Below are positions 7,881 through 15,714 of a stretch of 64,000 nt of DNA, piece after piece (position 1 is the first letter of the stretch; each line of letters begins with the position of its first letter). The DNA comes from Bacillus sp. FJAT-26390 (lineage in GTDB: Bacteria; Bacillota; Bacilli; Paenibacillales; Paenibacillaceae): NCBI RefSeq assembly GCF_001682865.1, contig NZ_MAQX01000011.1:712987-776986 (forward strand), in the 5' to 3' direction. The notes beneath the pieces were generated by a model that was not told the DNA's origin, ran no database searches, and was given only the letters and a program-made list of their open reading frames with translations. The position numbers were made by a program, and so were the translations under genes.

Positions 7881-9038
7881 ATGAAACTAATTTCAATAGA
7901 ACCAACTCCAAGTCCTAATTCCATGAAGCTGAATGTCGATGAGATGCTTCCGCGCGGGCGCAGGCTTACCTACAAAGCTAGCGAAGCAAGCAATGCTCCT
8001 GAGCCGCTTCAGCAGCTTTTGCAAATCAACGGCGTAAAAAGCCTGTTCCGAACCGCAGACTTTATAGCCCTAGACCGGAAGCCTGGGGCGGATTGGGCAG
8101 CCATACTGGCTGCAGCAGGACAGCTCCTTGAACAGGATAAGGCTGATGCTGAAGGAGATGGCGGCAAGAGCGGTCCTTCGGCAAGCTACGGCGAAGCGCA
8201 GGTACTCGTTCAAATGTACCGCGGCATTCCGATGCAGGTACGCGTACGCATGGGGGACAGCGAGGTTCGCTCGGCACTGCCTCCGCAGTTCGCTGAGGCG
8301 GTCGGCGTTGCAGCCGGCTCTGGCATGATTCGCGAGCGCAAGCTGGAGGAATTTGGCGTCCGTTATGGGGAGCCCGAGGAAATCGCGGCTGAGATCGTGC
8401 GCGAGCTGGAAGCCTCGTATACGCCAGAGCGGCTAGAAGCTCTCGTACAAGCTGCCATCGCGCTTGGAAATACTGGCGGTGCGGAAGAAGCTTCAGCTGC
8501 GGTTGTCAGGCCTGCTCCGCTTACCTTTGAAGAAGCACAGGAGCAGTTCGCTTCCCCTGATTGGCAGGTGCGCTATGCCGCTCTTGAGCGTTATGTATCC
8601 GCCGTCGAGGGTTTGCCGCTGCTTGCTGCGGCGATTAAAGACGAGAACACCTCGATTCGCCGATTGGCGGTCGTTTATCTTGGCGATCTACGGTCCCCTG
8701 AAGCGCTGCCTTATTTGTTCATTGCGCTGCGCGATTCCTCGACATCCGTCAGGCGGACAGCCGGCGATACGTTATCCGATCTAGGCGATCCGGCTGCGGT
8801 AGGGCCGATGATCGAATCGCTTCGCGACAAGAACAAGCTTGTACGCTGGCGCGCTGCACGCTTTCTGTACGAGGCAGGCGACGAGTCGGCGATAGAGGCG
8901 CTTCGTGAGGCTGCGAAGGACAGCGAATTCGAAATACAGCTCCAAGCCCAGATGGCGCTTGAGCGAATCGAGCGCGGCGAGGAAGCAGCCGGCTCTGTGT
9001 GGCAGCAAATGACTGCGGCTCGCAAAAGCGAGCAATAA
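7881..9038 (+). CDS. Conserved virulence factor C-like protein: Nfu_N domain plus HEAT repeats
   Basis: A 385-residue cytosolic protein. Residues 1-85 match the Nfu N-terminal scaffold domain (EPTPSPNSMKLNVD, GVKSLFRTADFIALDR) without the CxxC cluster domain of NfuA. The C-terminal half has HEAT-like repeats (IRRLAVVYLGDL, VRRTAGDTLSDL, VRWRAARFLYEAG). This layout is that of the CvfC/YpgR group in Bacillota, whose members in Staphylococcus affect virulence. The start has a strong AGGAGG site. A protein-protein adaptor role is inferred from the HEAT repeats; the biochemical role is not known. Confidence 0.8.
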   Translation: MKLISIEPTPSPNSMKLNVDEMLPRGRRLTYKASEASNAPEPLQQLLQINGVKSLFRTADFIALDRKPGADWAAILAAAGQLLEQDKADAEGDGGKSGPSASYGEAQVLVQMYRGIPMQVRVRMGDSEVRSALPPQFAEAVGVAAGSGMIRERKLEEFGVRYGEPEEIAAEIVRELEASYTPERLEALVQAAIALGNTGGAEEASAAVVRPAPLTFEEAQEQFASPDWQVRYAALERYVSAVEGLPLLAAAIKDENTSIRRLAVVYLGDLRSPEALPYLFIALRDSSTSVRRTAGDTLSDLGDPAAVGPMIESLRDKNKLVRWRAARFLYEAGDESAIEALREAAKDSEFEIQLQAQMALERIERGEEAAGSVWQQMTAARKSEQ

Positions 9039-9094
9039 AACATTACCTTTTATTTGAACGGCTAAGCTTGCAATAATAAGAACGTGCAATACGC

Positions 9095-9125
9095 AAAAAG
9101 GGGTGCAGTGATGCATCCCTTTTTT
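9095..9125. terminator. Bidirectional terminator
   Basis: The stem GGGGTGCA/TGCATCCC with loop GTGA is flanked by A and T runs on both sides. It serves the + strand HEAT gene ending at 9038 and probably the minus-strand transglutaminase-like gene ending at 9203. Confidence 0.85.
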
Positions 9126-9202
9126 CGTTATTGCCTCCTCCCGCGAGCAACAAAAAAGAGGCGCATCTCTGCACCCCGGGTTTCTTCGATCGGATAACGC
9201 TG

Positions 9203-10387
9203 CTAACGGGCGTACTCCAATTGTATATGGACGATAAGCGAGTTATTGCCTGCATACGGCTCATAGCTTGCCCGGTAGCCAACAGCCACGTTCGCGCCCT
9301 GGAAGGCCGCTTTAAGCGCAGCAGGGAATTGTGCGCCATCCTCATACCTAAACGCTAAGCTTGCCGTGCGCGAGTCAAGCGCCGATTGAATGATCTGATT
9401 AAGCTGCTCCGAGCTTGATACCGTATATTCAGGCTCAAGCCAGTGAAGGCCTAGCGCCAGCTTCAGCCTGCTGAATCGATTGCGCTCCGTCGCCTGCCCC
9501 TGCTGCTCAAGCTCGCGAATCGTATCCGCATAGGATACGGTTGCTGCGGGATAGGTTTTCGTCCATTGATGGTCTGCGCGCAGCTCCGCGTCCGTCTTTA
9601 AATAATAATTGTAACGGATTGTATTCTTATTCTCTTCGGCTGCTTTCGCTGCAGCGTCCTTGCCGGCGGTTGCCGTACTGACCGGATCATCCCATGTTAG
9701 ATCGAGGTGATACCAAACGCCGCCAAGCTGCACCATATTCCAAGCATGCTCGCCCGTATTCACCGTGCCCTCGGCAATTAATACCGTTATTCCCGCTTCC
9801 TTGAGCATCTTGTAGCCAAGCAGCGAATACCCTTGGCAGACTGTCTCCCCAAGCGTTATCGCGTCATAAGCCGTATAATGCTTTAAAGATTGATCGTACT
9901 CAACATGGCTCACGATCCAATCGTGAATCGCTTTTATTTTCTCATGGTCGTTCATGCCCGGTTCAATGATCTCTTGAAGCGCCTTCGCGACTGCGCGGTC
10001 AACGGCAGCTGTCTGTTCCGGCGTCTCCCGGTATCTTGCTTCGAGGGCAATCGTCGATTTATTGCCCCAGCTACGAATCGTATAGATATAGGATTCTAGA
10101 ATGTAAGCTGAATAGTCATCATGACGAAGGGCTGCGCGAATTATCTCCGTCAGCTTTCCTGATAGCTCCTGCTTGTCCCCTGTGTATGCCACCGAAAAAT
10201 GCTCAGACCGCGCTTGGAAGCGTTTAGCGATTTCCAGCTCCAGCCGATCCAGTTTATTCGTCTCATCCACTACGGCGACCTCCTCCGACTCCGCTGCGGC
10301 AGGAAACAGATCCAGCTTTAAGTCAAGATAGAACGCAGCTATTATGACGATAACTACCACCAACAACTTGGAAGCTACTCTATGCAT
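9203..10387 (-). CDS. Exported transglutaminase-like protein
   Basis: A 394-residue protein with an N-terminal membrane segment (VVVIVIIAAFYLDLKL). The transglutaminase core has all three catalytic residues: Cys in GETVCQGYSLLGYK, His in NTGEHAWNMVQ and Asp in WYHLDLTWDDP. Such proteins act as proteases or crosslinking enzymes near the cell surface, but the reaction is not established here. The frame runs upstream to 10447, but AGGAGG four bases before ATG 10387 fixes the start. It stands alone. Confidence 0.85.
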   Translation of the reverse strand: MHRVASKLLVVVIVIIAAFYLDLKLDLFPAAAESEEVAVVDETNKLDRLELEIAKRFQARSEHFSVAYTGDKQELSGKLTEIIRAALRHDDYSAYILESYIYTIRSWGNKSTIALEARYRETPEQTAAVDRAVAKALQEIIEPGMNDHEKIKAIHDWIVSHVEYDQSLKHYTAYDAITLGETVCQGYSLLGYKMLKEAGITVLIAEGTVNTGEHAWNMVQLGGVWYHLDLTWDDPVSTATAGKDAAAKAAEENKNTIRYNYYLKTDAELRADHQWTKTYPAATVSYADTIRELEQQGQATERNRFSRLKLALGLHWLEPEYTVSSSEQLNQIIQSALDSRTASLAFRYEDGAQFPAALKAAFQGANVAVGYRASYEPYAGNNSLIVHIQLEYAR

Positions 10388-10561
10388 TCGTACCTCCTGA
10401 ACGGCTTGTGAAGCAAGTCGCCTCGAAATACCGCGGCTATCGTTCACGAGCCTATTTTTTAATACAGCCGTTACGTTTTAAAGCTATGTAATCAAACTGT
10501 AATATTTCTCTCATCTTGGTTTCATCTTATGCTTATATAATGAATTCATGACCCCCCTTTA

Positions 10562-11542
10562 TTATATATTCTCTCTTGTTGCCTGCAGCCCCGTGCCGCA
10601 GGCTTCCTTTTTTGCCGAGGCATGTACGACCGCCTTCTGTAAAAAAGGGATGACACTCTCCCAAAATGCCGGCGCCTGTTCCGAAGCGCTGTGCCCCTTC
10701 GCAGATACGAACAGCGTATTGATCATGCCGTCGGGCAGCTGTTCCTTGAGCTCTCGCAAATCTTCCGCGCTAATAAAATCATCGCCATTCGAATGAATCA
10801 TCATAACCGGCGTCCTGCCTTCTTCCGGACTGCCCGCATGTTTCGTAAGTACTAACGGAATGCTTGCCTTCTTAAATTCCGCCCGCGAAATACGTGCACG
10901 AATGAGCCAAATCTTCGGAATTAGATAGGCAAGCGGAAAAAGCGGCAACTTTTTTCGTTTCAGCTCTGACTTCATCATCGTTTCGAAACGAACGGGCATC
11001 GAGTCGGTTACGACCGCGTTTACCTGCATCCCGTGATCAAGCGCAAGCAGCGCCCCGAAGCCGCCGAGCGAATGGCCGAGCACCGCGACCCGATCAGGGT
11101 CGATGCCTGGAAGCTGCTTAGCGGTCTTGACCGCAGCCAGCACATCGTCGCGAAACATAAGCGCGGAAGGCGCCGATATGGAATCGCTGTTGCCGTGGCT
11201 TCGCGCGTCGTACATAAATACAGCGAAGCCCGCTTCATAAAGCGGGCGGGCATAACGCAAAACTCTATTCCGATTGGAGCCCCAGCCGTGCGCGATCACG
11301 ATAAGAGGAATTTGTTCATGGTTTGAACTCGCCTCAGGCGCCGGATGGAGAAGCCAGCCCTCAAGCTTAGATCCGCCGCTCATGAAGGACAAGGATTGCC
11401 ACTGCGTGTCCACGGCAGGGGCTTCCGGATTCGAAAGCTTGCGCGGCCTCTGGCTGCGCGCCCCCATTTGCCAGACAAGCGCAGCTAGCAATCCAACGAT
11501 AATTAACAAGCTAGCCAAAAACCATAAGGCATTTCCCACCAT
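10562..11542 (-). CDS. Membrane-anchored alpha/beta hydrolase
   Basis: A 326-residue serine hydrolase with an N-terminal membrane helix (residues 4-24). It has the oxyanion motif VIAHGWGSNRN, nucleophile elbow GHSLGG, an Asp near MMIHSNGDDFIS and a His in SAKGHSASE. ATG 11542 has an AAAGGGGG site. It begins 15 bases after the aldolase stop, so the two are probably one transcript. Substrate unknown: esterases or peptidases of this type are typical. Confidence 0.88.
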   Translation of the reverse strand: MVGNALWFLASLLIIVGLLAALVWQMGARSQRPRKLSNPEAPAVDTQWQSLSFMSGGSKLEGWLLHPAPEASSNHEQIPLIVIAHGWGSNRNRVLRYARPLYEAGFAVFMYDARSHGNSDSISAPSALMFRDDVLAAVKTAKQLPGIDPDRVAVLGHSLGGFGALLALDHGMQVNAVVTDSMPVRFETMMKSELKRKKLPLFPLAYLIPKIWLIRARISRAEFKKASIPLVLTKHAGSPEEGRTPVMMIHSNGDDFISAEDLRELKEQLPDGMINTLFVSAKGHSASEQAPAFWESVIPFLQKAVVHASAKKEACGTGLQATRENI

Positions 11543-11557
11543 ATTTCCCCCTTTGGC

Positions 11558-12190
11558 TTACAAAGCCCGCACGGCTTCTACAAATTGCCGTGCCCGCTCC
11601 GTTACTTGCGTGAATTTCCCCTCGCGAACCCAATCCAAATTAACGAGCTTGCTGCCCATTCCGACGGCATTCGCTCCTGCTTTAAAATAATCGGCAATGT
11701 TATGTAGATCTACTCCGCCGGTTGCGATCATCGGTATTTCATTCAGCGGACCACGAATTTCCTGCAAATATCCGATGCCAAGCGTACCCATCGGGAAAAT
11801 TTTTACCGCATCGGCTCCTGCCTTCCACGCCTTCACGATCTCTGTCGGCGTCATGACCCCGGGCCAGACGGATAGTCCACGCTCGCGTCCGAAGGCGATA
11901 ACGTCCTCATCCAAATTAGGCGAGATAAGAAACTGGGCTCCAGCGGCAACCGCTTGCTCAGCTAGCGCAACATCCGTTACCGTGCCTGCGCCGACTGCCG
12001 CCTGAGCGCCAAACTTCGTGCGCCACCGCTCGATCATGGCAGCAGCGCCCTCCGTATTCATCGTAATTTCCATCATATGAATGCCGCCGTCTATTAAAGC
12101 CTGCGCCGCAGCATCGGCATGGCGATCTTCGATTCCCCGCAAAATGGCTACAATTTTGTGCTCTAGCAGCAGCTCAAGCATCCCGTTCAT
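11558..12190 (-). CDS. KHG/KDPG-type aldolase
   Basis: A 210-residue class I aldolase cleaving 2-keto-3-deoxy-6-phosphogluconate or 4-hydroxy-2-oxoglutarate to pyruvate and an aldehyde. The general base Glu41 lies in MEITMNT and the Schiff-base Lys130 in DAVKIFPMG; the phosphate loop ATGGVDLHN is present. ATG 12190 has GGAGGAG six bases upstream. It is followed closely by the hydrolase gene. The partner dehydratase or kinase is not adjacent, so the exact pathway is uncertain. Confidence 0.93.
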   Translation of the reverse strand: MNGMLELLLEHKIVAILRGIEDRHADAAAQALIDGGIHMMEITMNTEGAAAMIERWRTKFGAQAAVGAGTVTDVALAEQAVAAGAQFLISPNLDEDVIAFGRERGLSVWPGVMTPTEIVKAWKAGADAVKIFPMGTLGIGYLQEIRGPLNEIPMIATGGVDLHNIADYFKAGANAVGMGSKLVNLDWVREGKFTQVTERARQFVEAVRAL

Positions 12191-12218
12191 TCGCTTCTCC
12201 TCCGGTCTATACTTTCAT

Positions 12219-13466
12219 TTATTCCCAAATTTTCTTTAAAATTCGCAAAAATAAGTTCGGAAACGGTAAAGTTTCCATATCTTCCTTGCCAATCCATCGA
12301 TAAGAGCCAGATCCCGTATCCCCTGTGCCATCGGAAACGGCTTCAAGAGCCGCGTTGTTAGCATCAGCAGGTGTTAATGTCTCGTATAAGGGAGGTAACT
12401 CCCCCGCCACATTCGTGCTATTCGCTGCAGCCAGCTCCTTATAGGCGTCGGCCTCTTCACCCAAATCAGCTAAATAAAAACGCATCTTCCAGTGAATGTG
12501 GCTAAAAATATGATCCGCATCCGTAAACCAGCTGCGCGGGCGGATAAGCAGCCCCGTATCCTCCTCCAGCATGCGGCTGATCATCTCGGCAAGCTCACCC
12601 TGCTCCTTCGGAGCGGACTCATCGAGCCATTTCGTTTTGTCCGGCTCCAATAACAGGTGAGGCAGCTCCCACATTTGGGCTAGCAGCCCCGTGGCTGGAC
12701 GCTGCCTTACAAGCACTTTGCCCTTGTTCTTGCCGCTGCCTGCAACGATCACTGCCGCCCTGAATTCTGGGCGCGGCGGCTTCGCCTTCGTCTTGATCGG
12801 CAGCTCCGTTTCCCTGCCTGCAAGCCTAGCTGCGCAATGCTCCATCACAGGGCATGGCAGGCAGCTTGGCGATTTCGGCGTACAAACGAGCGCTCCAAGC
12901 TCCATAAGCGCCTGGTTAAAATCGCCCGCCGCTCCTTCAGGAATCAACGAAGTAGCCAGCTTCTCGATACCGACTCTCGTAGAGGGCTTCGCAATATCGT
13001 CCTCCAAACAAAAATAACGGGAGAGCACGCGCATGACGTTGCCATCGACCGCAGGCTCCGGGCGATTGAACGCGATGCTCATGATCGCCCCGCTAGTGTA
13101 CGGACCAACGCCTTTTAGTCCTGCGACAGATGCTTTATCATCCGGCATAATGCCGCCGTAGCGCGCAACGACCTCTTTGGCGCCTGCTTGCAAATTGCGC
13201 GCGCGCGAATAGTAGCCTAGTCCCTCCCAGCTTTTGAGCACCTCTTCCTCCGGCGCTTCCGCAAGCGCTGTGACGGTAGGAAACTTGCCCATAAAGTTGT
13301 TGTAAAACGGAATGACCGTGTCTACTCTCGTCTGCTGCAGCATAATTTCCGAAACCCATACCCGGTAAGGGTCGCGGTTCTTCCGCCAAGGCAGATCGCG
13401 CTTAATGAGCCGGTACCAGGTCAGCAGCTCCGTACTAAAAAATTGTTTTATTGCTTCTTGTTCCAC
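12219..13466 (-). CDS. mutY: A/G-specific adenine DNA glycosylase MutY
   Basis: A 415-residue base-excision repair enzyme removing adenine paired with 8-oxoguanine. Catalytic Glu40 is in SEIMLQQTRV; the helix-hairpin-helix LKGVGPYTSGA (residues 117-127) is followed by Asp141 in VDGNVMRV. The 4Fe-4S cluster cysteines are C195, C202, C205 and C211 in the canonical CX6CX2CX5C spacing. The C-terminal third is a NUDIX-like 8-oxoG recognition domain. The GTG start overlaps the stop of the AraC regulator gene by one base, with GAGGAGG ten bases upstream, so both are co-transcribed. Confidence 0.96.
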   Translation of the reverse strand: MEQEAIKQFFSTELLTWYRLIKRDLPWRKNRDPYRVWVSEIMLQQTRVDTVIPFYNNFMGKFPTVTALAEAPEEEVLKSWEGLGYYSRARNLQAGAKEVVARYGGIMPDDKASVAGLKGVGPYTSGAIMSIAFNRPEPAVDGNVMRVLSRYFCLEDDIAKPSTRVGIEKLATSLIPEGAAGDFNQALMELGALVCTPKSPSCLPCPVMEHCAARLAGRETELPIKTKAKPPRPEFRAAVIVAGSGKNKGKVLVRQRPATGLLAQMWELPHLLLEPDKTKWLDESAPKEQGELAEMISRMLEEDTGLLIRPRSWFTDADHIFSHIHWKMRFYLADLGEEADAYKELAAANSTNVAGELPPLYETLTPADANNAALEAVSDGTGDTGSGSYRWIGKEDMETLPFPNLFLRILKKIWE

Positions 13467-14344
13467 TAGCTGTAGTCCTCCTCAGATGTGACAGCGGTTT
13501 CCAGGCGATTGCCAATGCTATGCTTGACGATCCGTCGATAATGAATGGGCGTGAGGCCCATATACCTTTTGAACAGTCTTGATAAATAATGATTTTGCAT
13601 CCCAACCTTCTTGGCGATGGTTGCGACGGGAAAGTCCGTTTCCATAAGCAGCTGCTTCGCAAGCTCGATCCGGCGATTTGTCACATACTGAATCGGCGAG
13701 CAGCCCATAAAGTTTTTAAAAGAGGTAATGAAATAATTCGGATGAAGGAAGGCGACCTTCGCAAGATCCTCGATTTGAATGTTCACGTGCAAATTCGCTT
13801 CGATATAGGCGAGCACCTCATTCCATTTTACCTCAAAGCTAGGGTCTTGGAGCGTTTGTGTCTGAATTTGGCTTTCATCTAGATAAAAGGAGAACATCTC
13901 AAGAAAAATCGCTTTTAAACGCAGCTCTCTCGTGATGGTAGGGTGATATTGAAAAGTATACATTTTGGCAAAAAGATCGTTCATCATCTGCCTGTCCCGC
14001 ACATAAACGAACGGCGGCAAATGGATGGAATTGATGAATTCAATATCGCCGAGCTCCAAACGGAAATGGCACCAATAGCAGCCGTGCGGCTCGTCGCCTT
14101 CCGTACCGAATGATTGTACCGTACCTGCAGGCAAAAAATAAAGGGTCCCCGGTTCAAGAATATAGCGCTCATCATCGATTTCCAGCCATGACCTTCCCTT
14201 GTCGGGATAGCAGAATCGATAAAAATCGGGTTCCGTTTTCTGCACCTTCCAGCCCGGCAGGTTCTCCGAATAAGCGGTCATGATAACCTCAGCTTGGATC
14301 TTATTCAATTGATTTTGTAATATACTCTCAATTGTCGGTTTCAT
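13466..14344 (-). CDS. AraC-family transcriptional regulator
   Basis: A 292-residue regulator. The N-terminal half is a cupin-like sensing domain (YILEPGTLYFLPAGT, with the phrase PHGCYWCHF). The C-terminal half has two helix-turn-helices, the second around GMQNHYLSRLFKRYMGLTPIHYRR, the AraC signature. A longer frame reaches 14404, but AGGAG next to ATG 14344 fixes the start. It overlaps mutY by one base, though a functional link is not obvious: the co-transcription may be accidental. Confidence 0.92.
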   Translation of the reverse strand: MKPTIESILQNQLNKIQAEVIMTAYSENLPGWKVQKTEPDFYRFCYPDKGRSWLEIDDERYILEPGTLYFLPAGTVQSFGTEGDEPHGCYWCHFRLELGDIEFINSIHLPPFVYVRDRQMMNDLFAKMYTFQYHPTITRELRLKAIFLEMFSFYLDESQIQTQTLQDPSFEVKWNEVLAYIEANLHVNIQIEDLAKVAFLHPNYFITSFKNFMGCSPIQYVTNRRIELAKQLLMETDFPVATIAKKVGMQNHYLSRLFKRYMGLTPIHYRRIVKHSIGNRLETAVTSEEDYS

Positions 14345-14520
14345 AAATTCTCCTATAGGTAAAACTGCGATATAATAATAGTCGTTACCATTTGATATGA
14401 ACACAAAACTACCTATTCTATTATACGAACTAACGATTCAAATTCATATGGGATTCATGAAAAAACCCAAAACAAACCCGAAATAACCATATTTTTGAAA
14501 AGATGTAAGGAGAGTTGTGA

Positions 14521-14865
14521 ATGTCTAGTAAAAAAGTGATTATTTTTATTGCTTCCGCGGGACTGCTGCTCGCTATGACAGGCTGCGGCGGCGGGTCCGG
14601 AAGCTCTTCACAGAAAAACAAAGCTTTGGATGGACCGGATGAGGTCGTAGCCGTTTACAAGGCGAATTGCGTTAGCTGCCACGGCACCGGGCTGCAGGGC
14701 AGAGTAGGTCCTGCAACGAATTTGCAGAAGGTTGGCGAACGCATGAGCGCCGAGGACATTACGAAGCAAATTGAACAAGGAGGCGACACAATGCCTGCCT
14801 TCAAAGAACGTCTGACTGCCGAAGAAATTGCCGGATTATCCGATTGGCTCGCTGCCAAAAAATGA
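14521..14865 (+). CDS. Lipoprotein cytochrome c (c-551-like)
   Basis: A 114-residue exported cytochrome. A hydrophobic signal ends in the lipobox LAMTGC (Cys22), then a glycine-serine linker, a heme site CVSCH (Cys50, Cys53, His54) and Met91 in GGDTMPAF as likely axial ligand. This is the small c-type cytochrome anchored by lipid on the outer face of the Gram-positive membrane, carrying electrons to a terminal oxidase. The start has AAGGAGAG upstream. It resembles CccB-type proteins of Bacillus. Confidence 0.93.
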   Translation: MSSKKVIIFIASAGLLLAMTGCGGGSGSSSQKNKALDGPDEVVAVYKANCVSCHGTGLQGRVGPATNLQKVGERMSAEDITKQIEQGGDTMPAFKERLTAEEIAGLSDWLAAKK

Positions 14866-14879
14866 TCGTAAACAACAAA

Positions 14880-14922
14880 AAGGATGCCTAAGCGGAATTG
14901 ATTGCCGCCGGCATCCTTTTTT
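14880..14922. terminator. Terminator after the cytochrome gene
   Basis: The stem GGATGCC/GGCATCC (14882-14888 with 14910-14916) is followed by six T residues on the + strand; an A run on the other side makes it likely to work for both strands between two converging genes. Confidence 0.88.
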
Positions 14923-14931
14923 CAATATTGG

Positions 14932-15156
14932 CTAATAACCGATATGGTGACCGTTTATTTTGGGAGATTTCATAAAATGAAGAGCAGCTTGGCCCGCGTA
15001 CGTCCAGTGCGTTTCACCCATTTGGGGATGAGCCGGAAATAGATCGCCCTGGATCAGCATCAAATCCCCGCCCCAATCATCTGAGTACAAACCGTCATAT
15101 TCGACCCATTGTCCTGTTTTAAACCGACGCTTCTTCTGCTGCCGTTGCTCCTTCAT
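14932..15156 (-). CDS. Small conserved-looking protein of unknown function
   Basis: 74 residues, basic N-terminus (KEQRQQKKRRFKTG) then an acidic, tryptophan-containing core with GDLMLIQGDLFPAHPQMGETHW. The pattern of a short target with GD-FP residues is loosely like the YjzC family, but I cannot claim membership. An ATG at 15156 with AGAGGGG nine bases upstream is preferred to the TTG at 15165. It ends just after a shared terminator. Confidence 0.6.
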   Translation of the reverse strand: MKEQRQQKKRRFKTGQWVEYDGLYSDDWGGDLMLIQGDLFPAHPQMGETHWTYAGQAALHFMKSPKINGHHIGY

Positions 15157-15223
15157 TCCCGCCAACCCCTCTCGACTCGCTAGCTTGGTATATTACATTC
15201 CAAGTATAGGCAAAAGGTTACAG

Positions 15224-15616
15224 CTATATCCGTTCCGCAACAACAAAAGCTGAAGCCAGCTTGCGCTCGTGGGTAATGGTAACATGGATCCGCACAGCTT
15301 CCGGGCTCATGTCAAGCCGCTCCCAAGCGGCAGCCGATAAGCTGCACTCCGGCTTGCCGCAGCTTCCGCGCAATATTTCGATATCCGTAAATCCCATAAC
15401 CTTTCCGATTCCGCAGCCAAAAGCTTTCACGACCGCTTCCTTCGCCGCGAATCGCCCCGCCGTAAATTGGTGGAGCCGCTCGCCCGAATACTGCTCAGCA
15501 AGCGCGAGTTCACCTGCCGACAGCACGCGTGATAAGAATCGCTTGCGCGAGGGTCCCTCCAATACTTTTACGATGCGGGTTATATCCGATAAATCATGTC
15601 CGATGCCGATGATCAT
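15224..15616 (-). CDS. acpS: Holo-[acyl-carrier-protein] synthase AcpS
   Basis: A 130-residue phosphopantetheinyl transferase that moves the 4'-phosphopantetheine arm of CoA onto acyl carrier protein. It begins MIIGIGHDLSDITRI, with Asp8 a Mg ligand, and has the second motif FAAKEAVVKAFGCGIG holding the catalytic Glu and Lys. ATG 15616 matches the normal family start and has AGGCAGGTG upstream; the frame extends to 15685 but adds nothing of the family. Confidence 0.95.
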   Translation of the reverse strand: MIIGIGHDLSDITRIVKVLEGPSRKRFLSRVLSAGELALAEQYSGERLHQFTAGRFAAKEAVVKAFGCGIGKVMGFTDIEILRGSCGKPECSLSAAAWERLDMSPEAVRIHVTITHERKLASAFVVAERI

Positions 15617-15714
15617 GCTAACACCTGCCTTTTCCCTGATGGTGAGATTAGCAGATGGCTCGTTTGAAGTCAAGCCTAGCCGCATGCGGCATCTCGATTA
15701 GGACATCAGGTTGA

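Noticed and set aside
13589..13882. Frame antisense to the AraC regulator
   Set aside because: Overlaps the recognisable HTH region in the antisense direction and has no start signal.
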